Position numbers and translations under genes: made by a program. Positions 50,883 to 61,600 of a stretch of 64,000 nucleotides of DNA are shown here, piece by piece. The DNA is from Acanthochromis polyacanthus (taxonomy: Eukaryota > Chordata > Actinopteri > Pomacentridae): NCBI RefSeq assembly GCF_021347895.1, contig NC_067131.1, forward strand, positions 12,180,653 to 12,244,652, read 5' to 3'. Positions within the stretch are counted from its first letter, which is position 1, and each line of letters opens with the position of its first letter. Below the pieces are notes generated by a model. The model saw nothing but the letters and a program-made list of their open reading frames with translations, did not search any database and was not told where the DNA came from.

Positions 50883-51497
50883 CCGTGACACTGCTTCCTG
50901 TCGCCCGCGCTAAGAGCTAGCATGTATACAGAGCTACCACTGTCCAGCAGGAATCGTGTGATCAGGTATGGACTAGTCATCCTGGACAGGAAGACCCGCC
51001 CACAGCCATTTGATTGACAGCTTGAGCCATGAAGTAAAGGCAAAGGCAAAACGCAAATGGAAAAGACAAAGGCAAAAGGAGAGAGACCCGCCTACAGCCA
51101 TTTGATTGACTGCCTTTACTTCATGGCTCAAGCTGTCAATCAAATGGCTGTAGGCGGGTCTCTCTCCTTTTGCCTTTGTCTTTTCCATTTGCGTTTTGCC
51201 TTTGCCTTTACTTCATGGCTCAAGCTAAGGCAAAACGCAAATGGAAAAGACAAAGGCAAAGTGAGAAAAGCAAAGACAAAATGGAAAAAGCAAAAGCAAA
51301 GGCAAATGGAAAAAGCAAAGACAAAACGGAAAAAGCAAAGACAAACAGAAAAGGCAAAGACAAAATGGAATAAGCAAAAGCAAAATGGAAAAAGAATATT
51401 ACTACATTTGTTTATTTTTATTATTGATTCTTTTATTGATTCTCTTTACATTTCCACATTTATTTCCTATTTATTTTGGCACTCCTGTGATTCCATA
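50883..51497 (-). repeat. Right terminal inverted repeat, 615 bp
   Basis: Reverse complement of 38707-39322, one base shorter. It contains the mirror palindrome (arms 51019-51110 and 51135-51226) and the outer GCAAAGACAAAATGGA-type units (~51240-51400). The transposase ATG lies 16 bp inside its inner edge, so it probably supplies that gene's promoter. The 173-residue + strand frame across it is low-complexity. Confidence 0.95.
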
Positions 51498-51502
51498 AAT
51501 TC
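51498..51502. repeat. Target-site duplication, right copy
   Basis: AATTC (AATTCT including 51503) directly after CCATA; it matches 38702-38706. Confidence 0.75.
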
Positions 51503-51503
51503 T

Positions 51504-52255
51504 GCTCCTCAATCTACTGCACAGAGCAGGAAGTTGTGTTCATTTGAAACCAGCAGAGGGTGTCGTCTGTCCAGCTGATCCTCTCTATGAAGCTTTAAAT
51601 CTGGGCAGCCTTTTGGGCCGTAAATAATTAACAAGTAATGAGCAGGAAATGAAACATTTAAAATATGCCAAAAACAAACTTATGAGGCCGGATGAAGTAA
51701 TTTGTTGGAGGTTTGGGTAAATTTCAACAGCAGTCATGATCACACACTAAGGGTCACTGACGTACTGTAAACACAAATACACACTTAAAAACACTTCTAC
51801 ACTCGTCTCTGTATCCTTACTGATGTGGGCAACTTATCTCTGCAGCAGATGGCAGGACGCTGCTTCAAAACAGCAACTGCTGGGCGGCCGGTTTGTTTAT
51901 TTATTACCAACTCCATCCTGCCAGCTTTAATCTCCTGCATCGTGGCTCAGGTGCCACACTGCCCCACGACATGCAGAAGAACAATGAATCTGCTGATACG
52001 AGGCAGATCAGCCTGAGTAACACCAGGCTGGATGCTGGATGATGGAGCCGCAGCTTCAGGAGGGAGCATCGAGCGTCGCTTTGATCAGGCCCCAAATTCT
52101 GACTGAGCCAGAGGAGCCTCCAAAAATCAGGCTGAACTTCTGCTCAAGCAATATTTTATGAAGGAAGCTCAAAAACAAAATGCAACTGGGGGTTTATTTG
52201 CCATTCTGCAGCAAGGGCAAAGGAATATGCATCAATTTTAAAGTTTGAAAATGTG

Positions 52256-52256
<1 letters not shown>
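51504..52256. other. Intergenic, no gene seen
   Basis: Unique-looking sequence after the transposon; frames here are short and without domains. Confidence 0.5.

Positions 52257-52258
<2 letters not shown>

Positions 52259-52294
<36 letters not shown>
52259..52294. repeat. (AT)n microsatellite
   Basis: About 18 AT units directly before copy 3 of the TTAA-ended repeat. Confidence 0.9.
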
Positions 52295-52296
<2 letters not shown>

Positions 52297-52772
52297 CAGT
52301 GAAATTTCTGATCCACATTTTCTACATTTTTGGGAAATCTTTGAACATTTTTTGGTGGAAAAAAGAAAATGTTAAAAATGTTTCTTTAAGAACATTCACA
52401 CACAAAAAAAATCAGCCAAAATCAAGCGAATTTCACTGGATTTTGGTTGATTTTTTTGTGAATGTTCTTAAAGAAAATATTAGAAGTTTTGCTGATATAT
52501 ATGCAACCTTTTTAGATATTTTTAGAATTTTTTTGGAAGATTTTTTCTCATTCTTTTGAAAATATTGACAAGAATTGTCTTGCCAAATTTGGGGGATTTT
52601 TTTAAAATAAAATTCTGAGGGAAACTCTTTAGGAATTATTGGAATTTTCTTCCTGAAGGTTTTGCAAATTTTCTGAAATTTGGGGAATTTTTTGCTGAAT
52701 TTTTGAATTTTTTTTCAGACAAGGAAACACTATTTTTTGGTTGCCAGTAAATGAAGACAACAGGAGGGTTAA
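52295..52772 (+). repeat. TTAA-ended AT-rich repeat, copy 3
   Basis: It shares CACAGTGAAATTTCTGATCC, the internal TTAAGAACATTCAC / GTGAATGTTCTTAA inverted pair, and the end GACAACAGGAGGGTTAA with copies at 34260 and 38260. Confidence 0.6.
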
Positions 52773-53844
52773 GTCCTATGTGTTGTAAAGTTCTAATGGA
52801 TTTCATTCGGATTGAGATGTGGAGAATTTAGAGACACCTTGAACTTTCGATCGGGTTCCAAACTATTTTTAGAGTGCAGCGGGGATTATTTTCCTGCTGA
52901 AAGTGTCCACTGCCATTAGTGTAAAGGGATGTATATGTGGTCTGCAAAGAGACGTCCACATGAACACCAGCAACCAAGGTTTTCCTGCAGAACATTTTGC
53001 TGCCTCTCGTTCCCCCAGTACATTTAATGGCATCTTTTCTCCGGGCTGCATTACACTTGGGATCAGAATACTCAGGTCCACTGCACACTGGGAGAAACCT
53101 GCAGGACCTTCTGTTCTGGAGATGATCTGACCAATTTGTCAGGCCATCACATTTCAGTCCTCGTTAGAGTCACTCAGATCCTCACGCTGCCCATTTTTCC
53201 TGCCACCGATACGTCAACTTCAAGAACAGAACGCTCACTTGCTGCAGAATACATCCTTCGACATTGTAGCCACAGAAGAGAATACTGCATCATCATCAGT
53301 GCAGACGTACTCACTACCTGTGTTTGTAATGAAAATCCAATAGCAGAAGTTTGACGCTTCCCTGTGGCTCATGTGCCCTCATCAAAAATAGAAACGCAGC
53401 ATGCAAATGGTTTTCTTTTCAAAGAGAAAAGCTTAAAAATCGAATTTCTGTTTCTAACTGTGCACAACTTTTTTGTTCAACTGGTGATAAATCCTGGTCT
53501 GGGTTGCTTTTAAATTCCAACAATCAGACAGCGTGACCAGCAGACGGACACTCTTTGATCGGTGATTATAAAAGTCCACCTTAAAATGAAGCTTTATTCT
53601 AATTATCTAATTCTACAGGTCACAAGAGAAAGATGCTGTTGGAACGCTGGATGCTGTCAGGTCAGATGGGACCGTAGTCCAGGTTTTTTGTTCTAAGAAA
53701 TTGTTTCCAAAAGTGCTAGATGACTGTGCTGACAACGGTCACTAATATGTCTGTCAGCTTCACCAAATCCTTATAGAAGAGTGGAACTAAATTTTACAAG
53801 CAGCATCAACAACACATAAAAATATGTATGTTTATTTTTTAAAA
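52773..53844. other. Intergenic, no gene seen
   Basis: Nothing recognisable. Short frames on both strands overlap one another without domain or splice support. Confidence 0.5.
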
Positions 53845-54235
53845 AAACTAGAAAATTGCACCTGAAAAGTAAATGCTTCTCAAGAAATTAAAATATTGCA
53901 TACAGAACTGAAATGCTGCACCTGAGACTGAAATGTTGACAATGGAGTAGAAATACTGCACAGGAAATTAAAACATTACATGTGAAGATTAAATGCCTCA
54001 CATGAAACTGAAATACTACACTGGAAAATGAAAGATTGCACATAAAATTGAAATTTGCATGAGATATTCAATAATGCCTAAAAACATATAGCATGAAAAT
54101 GAAATGCTGCACATTCAGCTCAAAATATTGCTCATGATAATGAAATGTTGCACATAAAAAAATTTAATATTATACATTAAATTGCCATATTGCATTTGAA
54201 AATAAAATATAGCACATGAAAATGATTTTTTTTAA
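53845..54235. repeat. Degenerate 20-bp tandem repeat (minisatellite)
   Basis: Roughly 18-20 diverged units of the type GAAATGCTGCACATGAAACT follow one another with a 20-21 bp period. Unit starts are recognisable as GAAATG, GAAATA or AAAATA. Confidence 0.7.
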
Positions 54236-54489
54236 TAAAACTGACATTGCATAAACTATTGAGAAAATAATTGTGCAGATTAATTTGATATAAAGACGTG
54301 AACAAAATTGATCTGAAACTGCCATAACAACAGGTCAGTTGCACCCAATCTCTGAAGAAAATAATAAAATTAGTATTTGGTTTATGTGGGCTTTATAGGC
54401 TGCATAAATAAAGCTAAAATTAGACCAAATGAAACATTATTTTAACTATATGATGAGCAAGTCTCGATAAATAGAACCGACGTTAAACA

Positions 54490-54885
54490 AGTTAAATTTA
54501 ACAAAAAAATTGACGCACCCTCATGTGACCTATACGCGCACACACCTGGTGTTAATGATCGTATAGAGCCGCTAGGTGAGTTATTTTAAAGTTGTGGAAA
54601 TAATTAACGACAAAAAGTACAGAAATGAGAATCCCTGTTAGTAAAACTCTCCACATATACATACGAACAACACGCAAATGGCCACGTTTGTTTTACGTTG
54701 CGCTGTAAAGCCTTAGTAAAGCCTTAAACTATGCTAACACACCAACTTATCTCAGGTAGCTCGCTAGCTAGCCGGCTAACCTAGCAGCGAACTGAAGCTA
54801 ACTTCCAGCAGGAGGAGACAGAATTATCTGACGGAGCTGGTGAGTTTGTACAGCTGGATTCAGACAACCAACGAGCGACGAGGTG
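54490..54885 (+). promoter_or_regulatory. Possible promoter and non-coding first exon
   Basis: This block is richer in CpG than its surroundings and contains GCTCGCTAGCTAGCCGGCTA. Candidate donors follow: GAGCTG/GTGAGT at ~54839 and GACGAG/GTGAGG at ~54881. A coding-type exon with an ATG lies 1.5 kb downstream. Inferred to be the start of a + strand gene; no TATA box is evident. Confidence 0.35.
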
Positions 54886-56372
54886 AGGCATAATGATAGA
54901 AATGTTAAGCAAACATCTCCTCCTCTAATGTGAAATTGGCCTGTTTTCCCCAAAGCGTTTGTTAAAGTTTCAAGTGGGCTAATAAGTAGCTAAAGGCTAA
55001 TATTGTATTCAATGTTGAATACAAATAAGAAGTCCATTTCAGAAAGTCAGTCACTTCAATCATACACTTCCCATGACGGTAACAGAGGAAGCGACATGAT
55101 TTTTGTCTTTTGCACATGATCTGTATGCTTTTGCACAAGAGTGAACATAAGAATGCACTAAAAAGCAAACCAAAAAAAAAACTGAACAAACTGTCAAAAT
55201 ATCTAATACTCTGAGTCATTTATGATTTCTTAAACACTGAATATTCTACCAAGGACAATCCATCTGCTACATTAGTAAAATAAATATCCAGAAAGCTGTG
55301 GTGAAGCTCAGTGCTCAAGCTGCTACGTAAAAAATAATTTAAATGAATCTGTCTGATGTAAAGAGAAGCAGACAGTGTGACTTGGTGTTAGATCCTAATT
55401 GACCCTGTCTCCACGTTGGAGATAATTGGAGAAATTTATAGATATAAGTAATTAATAGAGGTTCTGCTGTTTTTTCGCGTGCAACTCTCTTAATAAATCT
55501 AGAGGAAAGATTCCTACAAACTGAACTTCAGCTGCTATAAATGTTTTGTCAAAACTCACATTGCATTCATTATTAGTGAGTCAGCCATGAAGCTGAAGAA
55601 CTAACTATTATAACAAGTGAACACTGTGTCAGCTGCCTGCTGACGATCACACGATTGTGATCGTACTACAAATTGATCGCTGTGGACTTATCGGGACTTA
55701 TCCGTCCGAAATGATGCAAGGAACAATTGATTAAATTGTGGGGGTGTTTCCGAGTCCCGTCAATTCCTGCCACCTGCTACATATTTAGGTCACATGGTTG
55801 GTCTGTACATAACGTACAGATGCACAGCACAGGCTTGTGTTCAGCGCAGTGCCGTTTTGTTTGTGGGTACATCTATGTTCAGTGTCCACATTTTATAGTG
55901 CTGTGAATCTGCCTCGACTTTTGTCAAGATTTTAGCCGTCGGAAATGATATGACGACTGAGCAACCTTGGTGGAGTATTGCGCTCTCGAGTGCGTTTCTT
56001 GTCATGAAATATGTTCAAGAAATCCAATCTGTAATTGTCCTGTATTCTCGTGCATATTTTTACATGCAAAACTGCACATATTCTACTCTGGTCTGCTCAC
56101 TGAGTCAAGCCCCTGTGACCATCAAATCCATGAAAATTCAGCTGGTTGTACTGAAGTGATCGATTGCCTTAGTGTACTTTTGGCAGTGAGAGATAAAAAT
56201 TGAAGCTTCAGGCAGACATTCAGAATTTAAATGATTAGAATTGTTGAACCATAACTATATTAGGAAAAAACTTGCTATTTAAAGTAGTAATTCCACCATG
56301 ACCATGTCATTTTGAATTGTAAATGATTTAGATGTGGGCATTCTTGATTCTAATTCTAATTTTTCAACTCAG

Positions 56373-56446
56373 GATGCGGTGCAGCCACAAGGCTCCAGAC
56401 CAGAGTGAGGGAGAACAAGCCGAGCATCAGAACACACATCAGATAG
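56373..56446 (+). CDS. Possible first coding exon of an unidentified gene
   Basis: A pyrimidine-rich acceptor (TTTTTCAACTCAG) leads into an ATG at 56374-56376. Twenty-four codons follow, starting MRCSHKAPDQSEGEQAEHQN, and a donor (ATAG/GTACAT) closes the exon in phase 1. The peptide is hydrophilic and not recognised. No continuation was found in the remaining 7.5 kb. It may be the start of the next gene or a chance arrangement. Confidence 0.35.
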
Positions 56447-57944
56447 GTACATATGAGGAGAGTATTAGTGGCCAGTTATGAAAGTGGCTGTGGCAGTAAC
56501 AGTGGGATGAAGAGAAAAAGATGCTGTGAAAATGAAGAATATGTCGCTTACAATGCCTCTGACTTTTATCTTTCAAATTTTGCTTTACATTGTGTACAGT
56601 GTCAAGTCATAATCACCAAAATGTTAATTTTCAGTGCAGAAATGTTTTGTTTTTCTACAACAAGTAATGCAGTGAATGACCACAGTCCCATGTTGAAACA
56701 GTGTTATCACCATTCAGGTACAGGTTCCTCAAATGTTTGTACACGTCCTTGCATTGTAGTCTAGATTCTTTCTGTTTTACTTCAGTGAAATCTGCTTTTA
56801 TTGTGAAAGGAATAAGTTGACATGTTGAAAAAATTGATTCCAGTCTCATATCTGTACAAACATGAAGTCAACTAGCAGATGGTCAGCTTCACTTAGCCAT
56901 AAGACTAAAGTCAGACTGCCATTGTTAAAGCTCACCAGTTAGCATTTTATATCATGTAACCAAAGGGCATCAATCAAATGCTGCAGTTTATGCAGGGTTA
57001 TTTGCAGGATTTGTTGACCAGGAAGGATAAATTCTAGTGGTTGCTGGTTGCCTGTAACTTGAGCTCATCACTGCTACTAGCAAAGAATGAGTCACAGAAA
57101 CATCATATAAACCACAAATAGTTGTTGTTGAGATTGTGTTTGTGTAAAATTTGAACAGATTACTGCTATTCAGATGTATTTTATTGAGAGTGGTATCAGT
57201 CTTATCTAATTTTTGACAAGAAATGGTTTAATGTATTTGCCTAAATGTCAAACTGGTGATAAGTGAAAGATCTGTGCAAATATATAAATGTATTGTAAAT
57301 GACACATCCACTTCAGCTCTGAATTTGACTCCGGGCACTAGTAGGCTGGACTTTCTGGTGGTTTCTTGCACTTTACCTCAGCAGTGCTTTCACTTTGCTG
57401 AAAGTGAACTGGAGCTCTCTGTGTCCTGATTTCAAAACTTTCAAAAGGGACAAAAATAGCACTGTTATTTCATTTTTGTGTGTGTGTGTTTACCTTTTGT
57501 GCTGAGAGATGTGATGAAGCGATAATTCCTTTGCAGAAGCCGAAAACATCAACAAAACAGCAGGATGACAAAAGAAAAGATTGAATAAACACCACATCCA
57601 AATGTTCCCAAGGTGCATTTTAGAAGAATTGATTGCCTTGGAGAAAGCCAATCAATTCTCATATGCGGTTTTACGTGCATACCCTGCTTTTAAGAGGCCT
57701 TCTCACACTGTAAAATAGGATGTTTATTAGCTGGAGAAGCAGAGATGAACTAAGTTTGAATGAGGACAAGTGAGTCCTTCAAATTTTCATAATTCTCAAA
57801 GCAATACTGCCTGACTCACTTGGACAGAAAAAACAGAAACTCTTGTTTTTATGTGAGAAATCCAAGGCCTTGAACAATTCATGGTTTACTCTGAGTGCAG
57901 CAGCCAATATTGAACTGAGAGAAAACTGCAATAACCTTGGATGC

Positions 57945-58076
<132 letters not shown>

Positions 58077-58521
58077 ATGCGTGTTGAGGTGTGTGCACTC
58101 AGGACGGTCGGTAGAAATGAAGGTGATAATGTTGCTAATCAATGCTGCTCCCTGGCTTCCCTCCCAGCAGCGCACTCACTCTGGGTTTCTGCTGCTGCTG
58201 GGAAGAAATTTAGCAGCTTCTCAGAGCTGGAGCAGGATTATCTCTCTGAGCTGCACATTGTGCGCTCTTCAGAATATGCATGAATTATGGGCGATGATTC
58301 ACGCCAGACTACCTTGAACCACTTGGAAAAGTTTACTGCGAGTTGAATTATATTCTGCTGTGTTTGTAAATCATGATTTTTGTCTTAAAGGGGAAGTTAA
58401 TGAATTGAGCTAAGCCATGTCCTGTTTCTGAACATTGTCCCATAAATGTTCTTTTTTTTCTTTTCTGTTTCTTCCTGTATGTTTACTCAAAGAAGTATAC
58501 TTGGTGCCAAAGCAGCAGGGA

Positions 58522-58600
58522 TCGACTAATATGGGATTTTTAGGGCCGATGTCAATTATTGGAAAGCAAGAAAGGCCAATGTTTGAACCAGTATATGTGT
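58522..58600 (+). repeat. Dispersed repeat remnant, copy 3
   Basis: GGGATCGACTAATATGGGAT then TTTTAGGGCCGATGTCAATT resembles the opening segment of the repeat at 21409. Confidence 0.35.
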
Positions 58601-61600
58601 AATGTTATAGCAGCATGTGATAGCAGAGAACCTGTCACTCATAACTAGGATTCTTCATTGATAAAGGTGACTCGCGTTGAAGAAATTTCACTCTTGGTCC
58701 TCTGTAGTTTGCTGTAATGACGTGTATTGGTTTTCTAGTATAGGTGGAGTCCAACGTTGTATACATTTGGGAGGGAGGGGACAGTATGTAAATGCAGAAA
58801 AGATTAGTGGTCAATTTGCATATAGTCTAAACAATAACAAATAGTGGTGGAATCAGGGTGGATAACGAAAGGTGAGAGAACAAGAGGTCTGGCAGGCATT
58901 TCCCAATAACAAAAGGTGATCGAATCAAGGAGACTGGCAGACAAAGGGGAAGGAGTTATAAATGACCAAGATAATGGAATAAGGAGTGACACCAGGGGCA
59001 GGGGTGTCTGCAGTGAAATGATGTGCTATTTTCTTCGTCACTCATAACTGAACATGTAAAAAGAAATGGGGTGATTGAATTAGAAATGTCTCCTCTGTTT
59101 GTGTGTGATCAACTGAGATTGATCAGTTTGTCTCTTGCAGTTACATCTGTTGTTCTTCTCTGTTTTCTTAGGAGTTCACTGCTCTATCACTTTATTTCCC
59201 AGTAAGGTCCAGATCTTAAATTATTCTTGTTTTCCAGACTCTGTTTCAGGGTATTTTGTGCCTCCTTCTGACTTAGCTGCTAACCTGTAGTGCAGCTTTG
59301 TCCACTGTAAGGGTTGTTTCTTGTTTAGTTTTTGCAGTCTCTGCTTGACAGCCAATTCTAAGAACATAGTGACTACAGACAGAGAGACTGCATCAGACCT
59401 GAAATAGTGCATTTAATTCATCATTAATCAGCCAGTATAATGTTTTTAAACAGATACACACACTTGGAAAAATGTCAAATATCAGTTATGACAACCTAGT
59501 CGGCCGGATCCCTACACAGCAGCCAAAATCCTCATGTGTCCAACCCAATTTTGCAAATAAATCAGATTCATGCTCGCTTTCCCAAGCTTTCGACCACACT
59601 TCAAGGTCTTTATCAGTGAATACCGGTTGCTCTGGCGTCACAGGAGTTGACTTAAGTGTGAAACATTTATCGCATGATAAAAATGACTCCATTTACTCCC
59701 AGAGACAGTGGGAAGCAGTTTAAAACACTGACAAACCTACACATACTGTCTTGTTCAATATTACTTGCTGTCGTGTACTTTTCCTTCTGCACAGATATTG
59801 ACAGCTCTCTCAGCTTAGAGAGGCTTCAGAGCTCCTTCCCTGCAGGACTTTAACTCATACCTGCTAGCACTCCTGTTGTTCCAGGGATTCTGCTGTTTTA
59901 TCCTTCTCTCCTGCTGTCCTCCTGCTTAAATGTGTTCCCATAATCTCTTGTATTTTTAACCTTTCTGTAAAAGGTTAGCAGTATATCTTGTAGGTGTAAC
60001 CACCAGGCTTATTTGATGTGTTTACTGCATTCCCCTCTGGTGAAGGAGGTGGTAGCAAGCAGGGTGGCCTTAAACACTCAACCTCTTGTCAAAATGGATG
60101 CAAGTGTTACAACTTTACTGAGAGCATAAAGCGCAACTATTCTTCTGGTCACAAAAAGAGAAACGCAACAAAACAAAAACATTGCAAGTGAATTACAGGA
60201 GCAGCAAACAGATAATCTTGTGTTCTCTCCGGGTTTGATGTCGGCAGATAACAGTTACATTAAGTTGATGTGCAAGCTTGGATTTTTTTATTGCGTCTCT
60301 TTGCCATCTCTCTAACAGCTGGGCACTCGGTGTATGTTTTGGTCTGTCTCTGCTTTGTTTGCTTGCAGCTATTTTCAGTCCTGCGTTCTGGGATTTTGTC
60401 CCTGACAAAAGTGAAACATGACTATTCATTATGTTTGACAAATAACGATGGACCACTGTGATTATAAACTGCAGCTTGGAACAGATAACATCATAATACC
60501 CCTGTCCAGCTTTATTATTGCATTAGTTAGGTTATTGTCTATAATTATTGGCGCTGTGGGGCCTTATTCTAATATGTATTTCAGTCAAGTAAGGTAGTAT
60601 TCTATCATTTATGTAAGATTTAATCCTGAATATGTAAATGACTCCAGTAAAATCATACTTATATAATACCACTACAGGGCCTTTACCGCAGTGTTTTGTC
60701 TTGGTAGGCTACTTTCATAATGGCATTTTTTATTTGTAGATTATTTTTTTTTAAATTGGTGACATTTGTTTTATTGCAAACCACTTGTTAACATTGTTTT
60801 CAGATGGAGCTAAACAAAGTTAAACAGACTTCTTCTTCTTATCATAATTATCACATACGAATAATGGTGGGTGATTGGGTCATAAATTCATATAATGATC
60901 TTTTTGGGGTGGAATCATGATCTACGGTTTGAATCGCAATGCTCCCCACAGATTTGGTTAATCTTGTGCATATTGTTGGCTCTATACAAAGTCTGTCACT
61001 TCAGCTCAAGGCTAAAGCATCAACTCATAAATCTCTAGATCTTGTTTTCACTCTGATTTCACATTGAAAGTTCTGACCGCAGATGGTGATCTAAATGTCT
61101 GAAGCCTTGACATTTACTGAGTTTCAACCCCTTAAGATGAGCTCGATAATCAATATCGACCACTGCAGAGCTCCTATCAGAGAGCACGGAGCAGAAACCA
61201 GAAAATAACTTAACTGCAGCAGAGAACCTTTACATAATCCCTGATTGAATCAATTAAGGGATTATACGGAGTGCTGACATTAGGACAGGAGGCAGAGCTC
61301 ATGTAGTTAACTCAGCATAAACAGTAATTATCTTCATTCACAATCTCTGATAAGGAGAATTAATAAAAATGCTACTTTCAGGAGGTGGATCTTGTTTTTT
61401 GTCCATCCTGCTGTTGTCTGTTAAATAAGTTCCACAAGCGTTGTGCGTCTAGTGAGTGTCTTCCTATTTGTGTCACAACCGATCACGATTTTTGCTGAGT
61501 TCAATCAGAGTAGGAAGTTCAGCTCTGTTTATGTATTTAATGATGCGTTTAATGGAGAGAATGTTTTCCAAATTAAGATCATCCATGATATGTCATCAGA

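Larger units (their letters stand above)
38707..51497. mobile_element. 12.8-kb two-gene DNA transposon, IS3EU-like
   Basis: The element starts TATGGAATCACAGGAGTGCC and ends with the exact reverse complement. Inverted repeats of 616 bp (left) and 615 bp (right) bound it, and AATTC (AATTCT if read one base further) flanks both sides. It carries a HECT-type gene on the + strand and a retroviral/IS3-type DDE transposase gene on the - strand, converging at ~45.2-46.5 kb. The TAT...ATA termini, ~6-bp duplication and IS3-like integrase core fit the eukaryotic IS3EU superfamily as I recall its description. The superfamily name is inference; the structure is seen directly. Near-identical terminal repeats and an intact transposase point to recent insertion. 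Confidence 0.9.

Noticed and set aside
51057..51578. 173-residue Lys/Gln-rich open frame (and mirror frames at 38706-39148)
   Set aside because: It lies in the terminal inverted repeat and comes from low-complexity GCAAAGACAAAATGG units; no start context or domain.
59472..59723. Overlapping 83-residue + and 68-residue - open frames
   Set aside because: Neither peptide is recognised and no exon structure surrounds them; kept only as a note.
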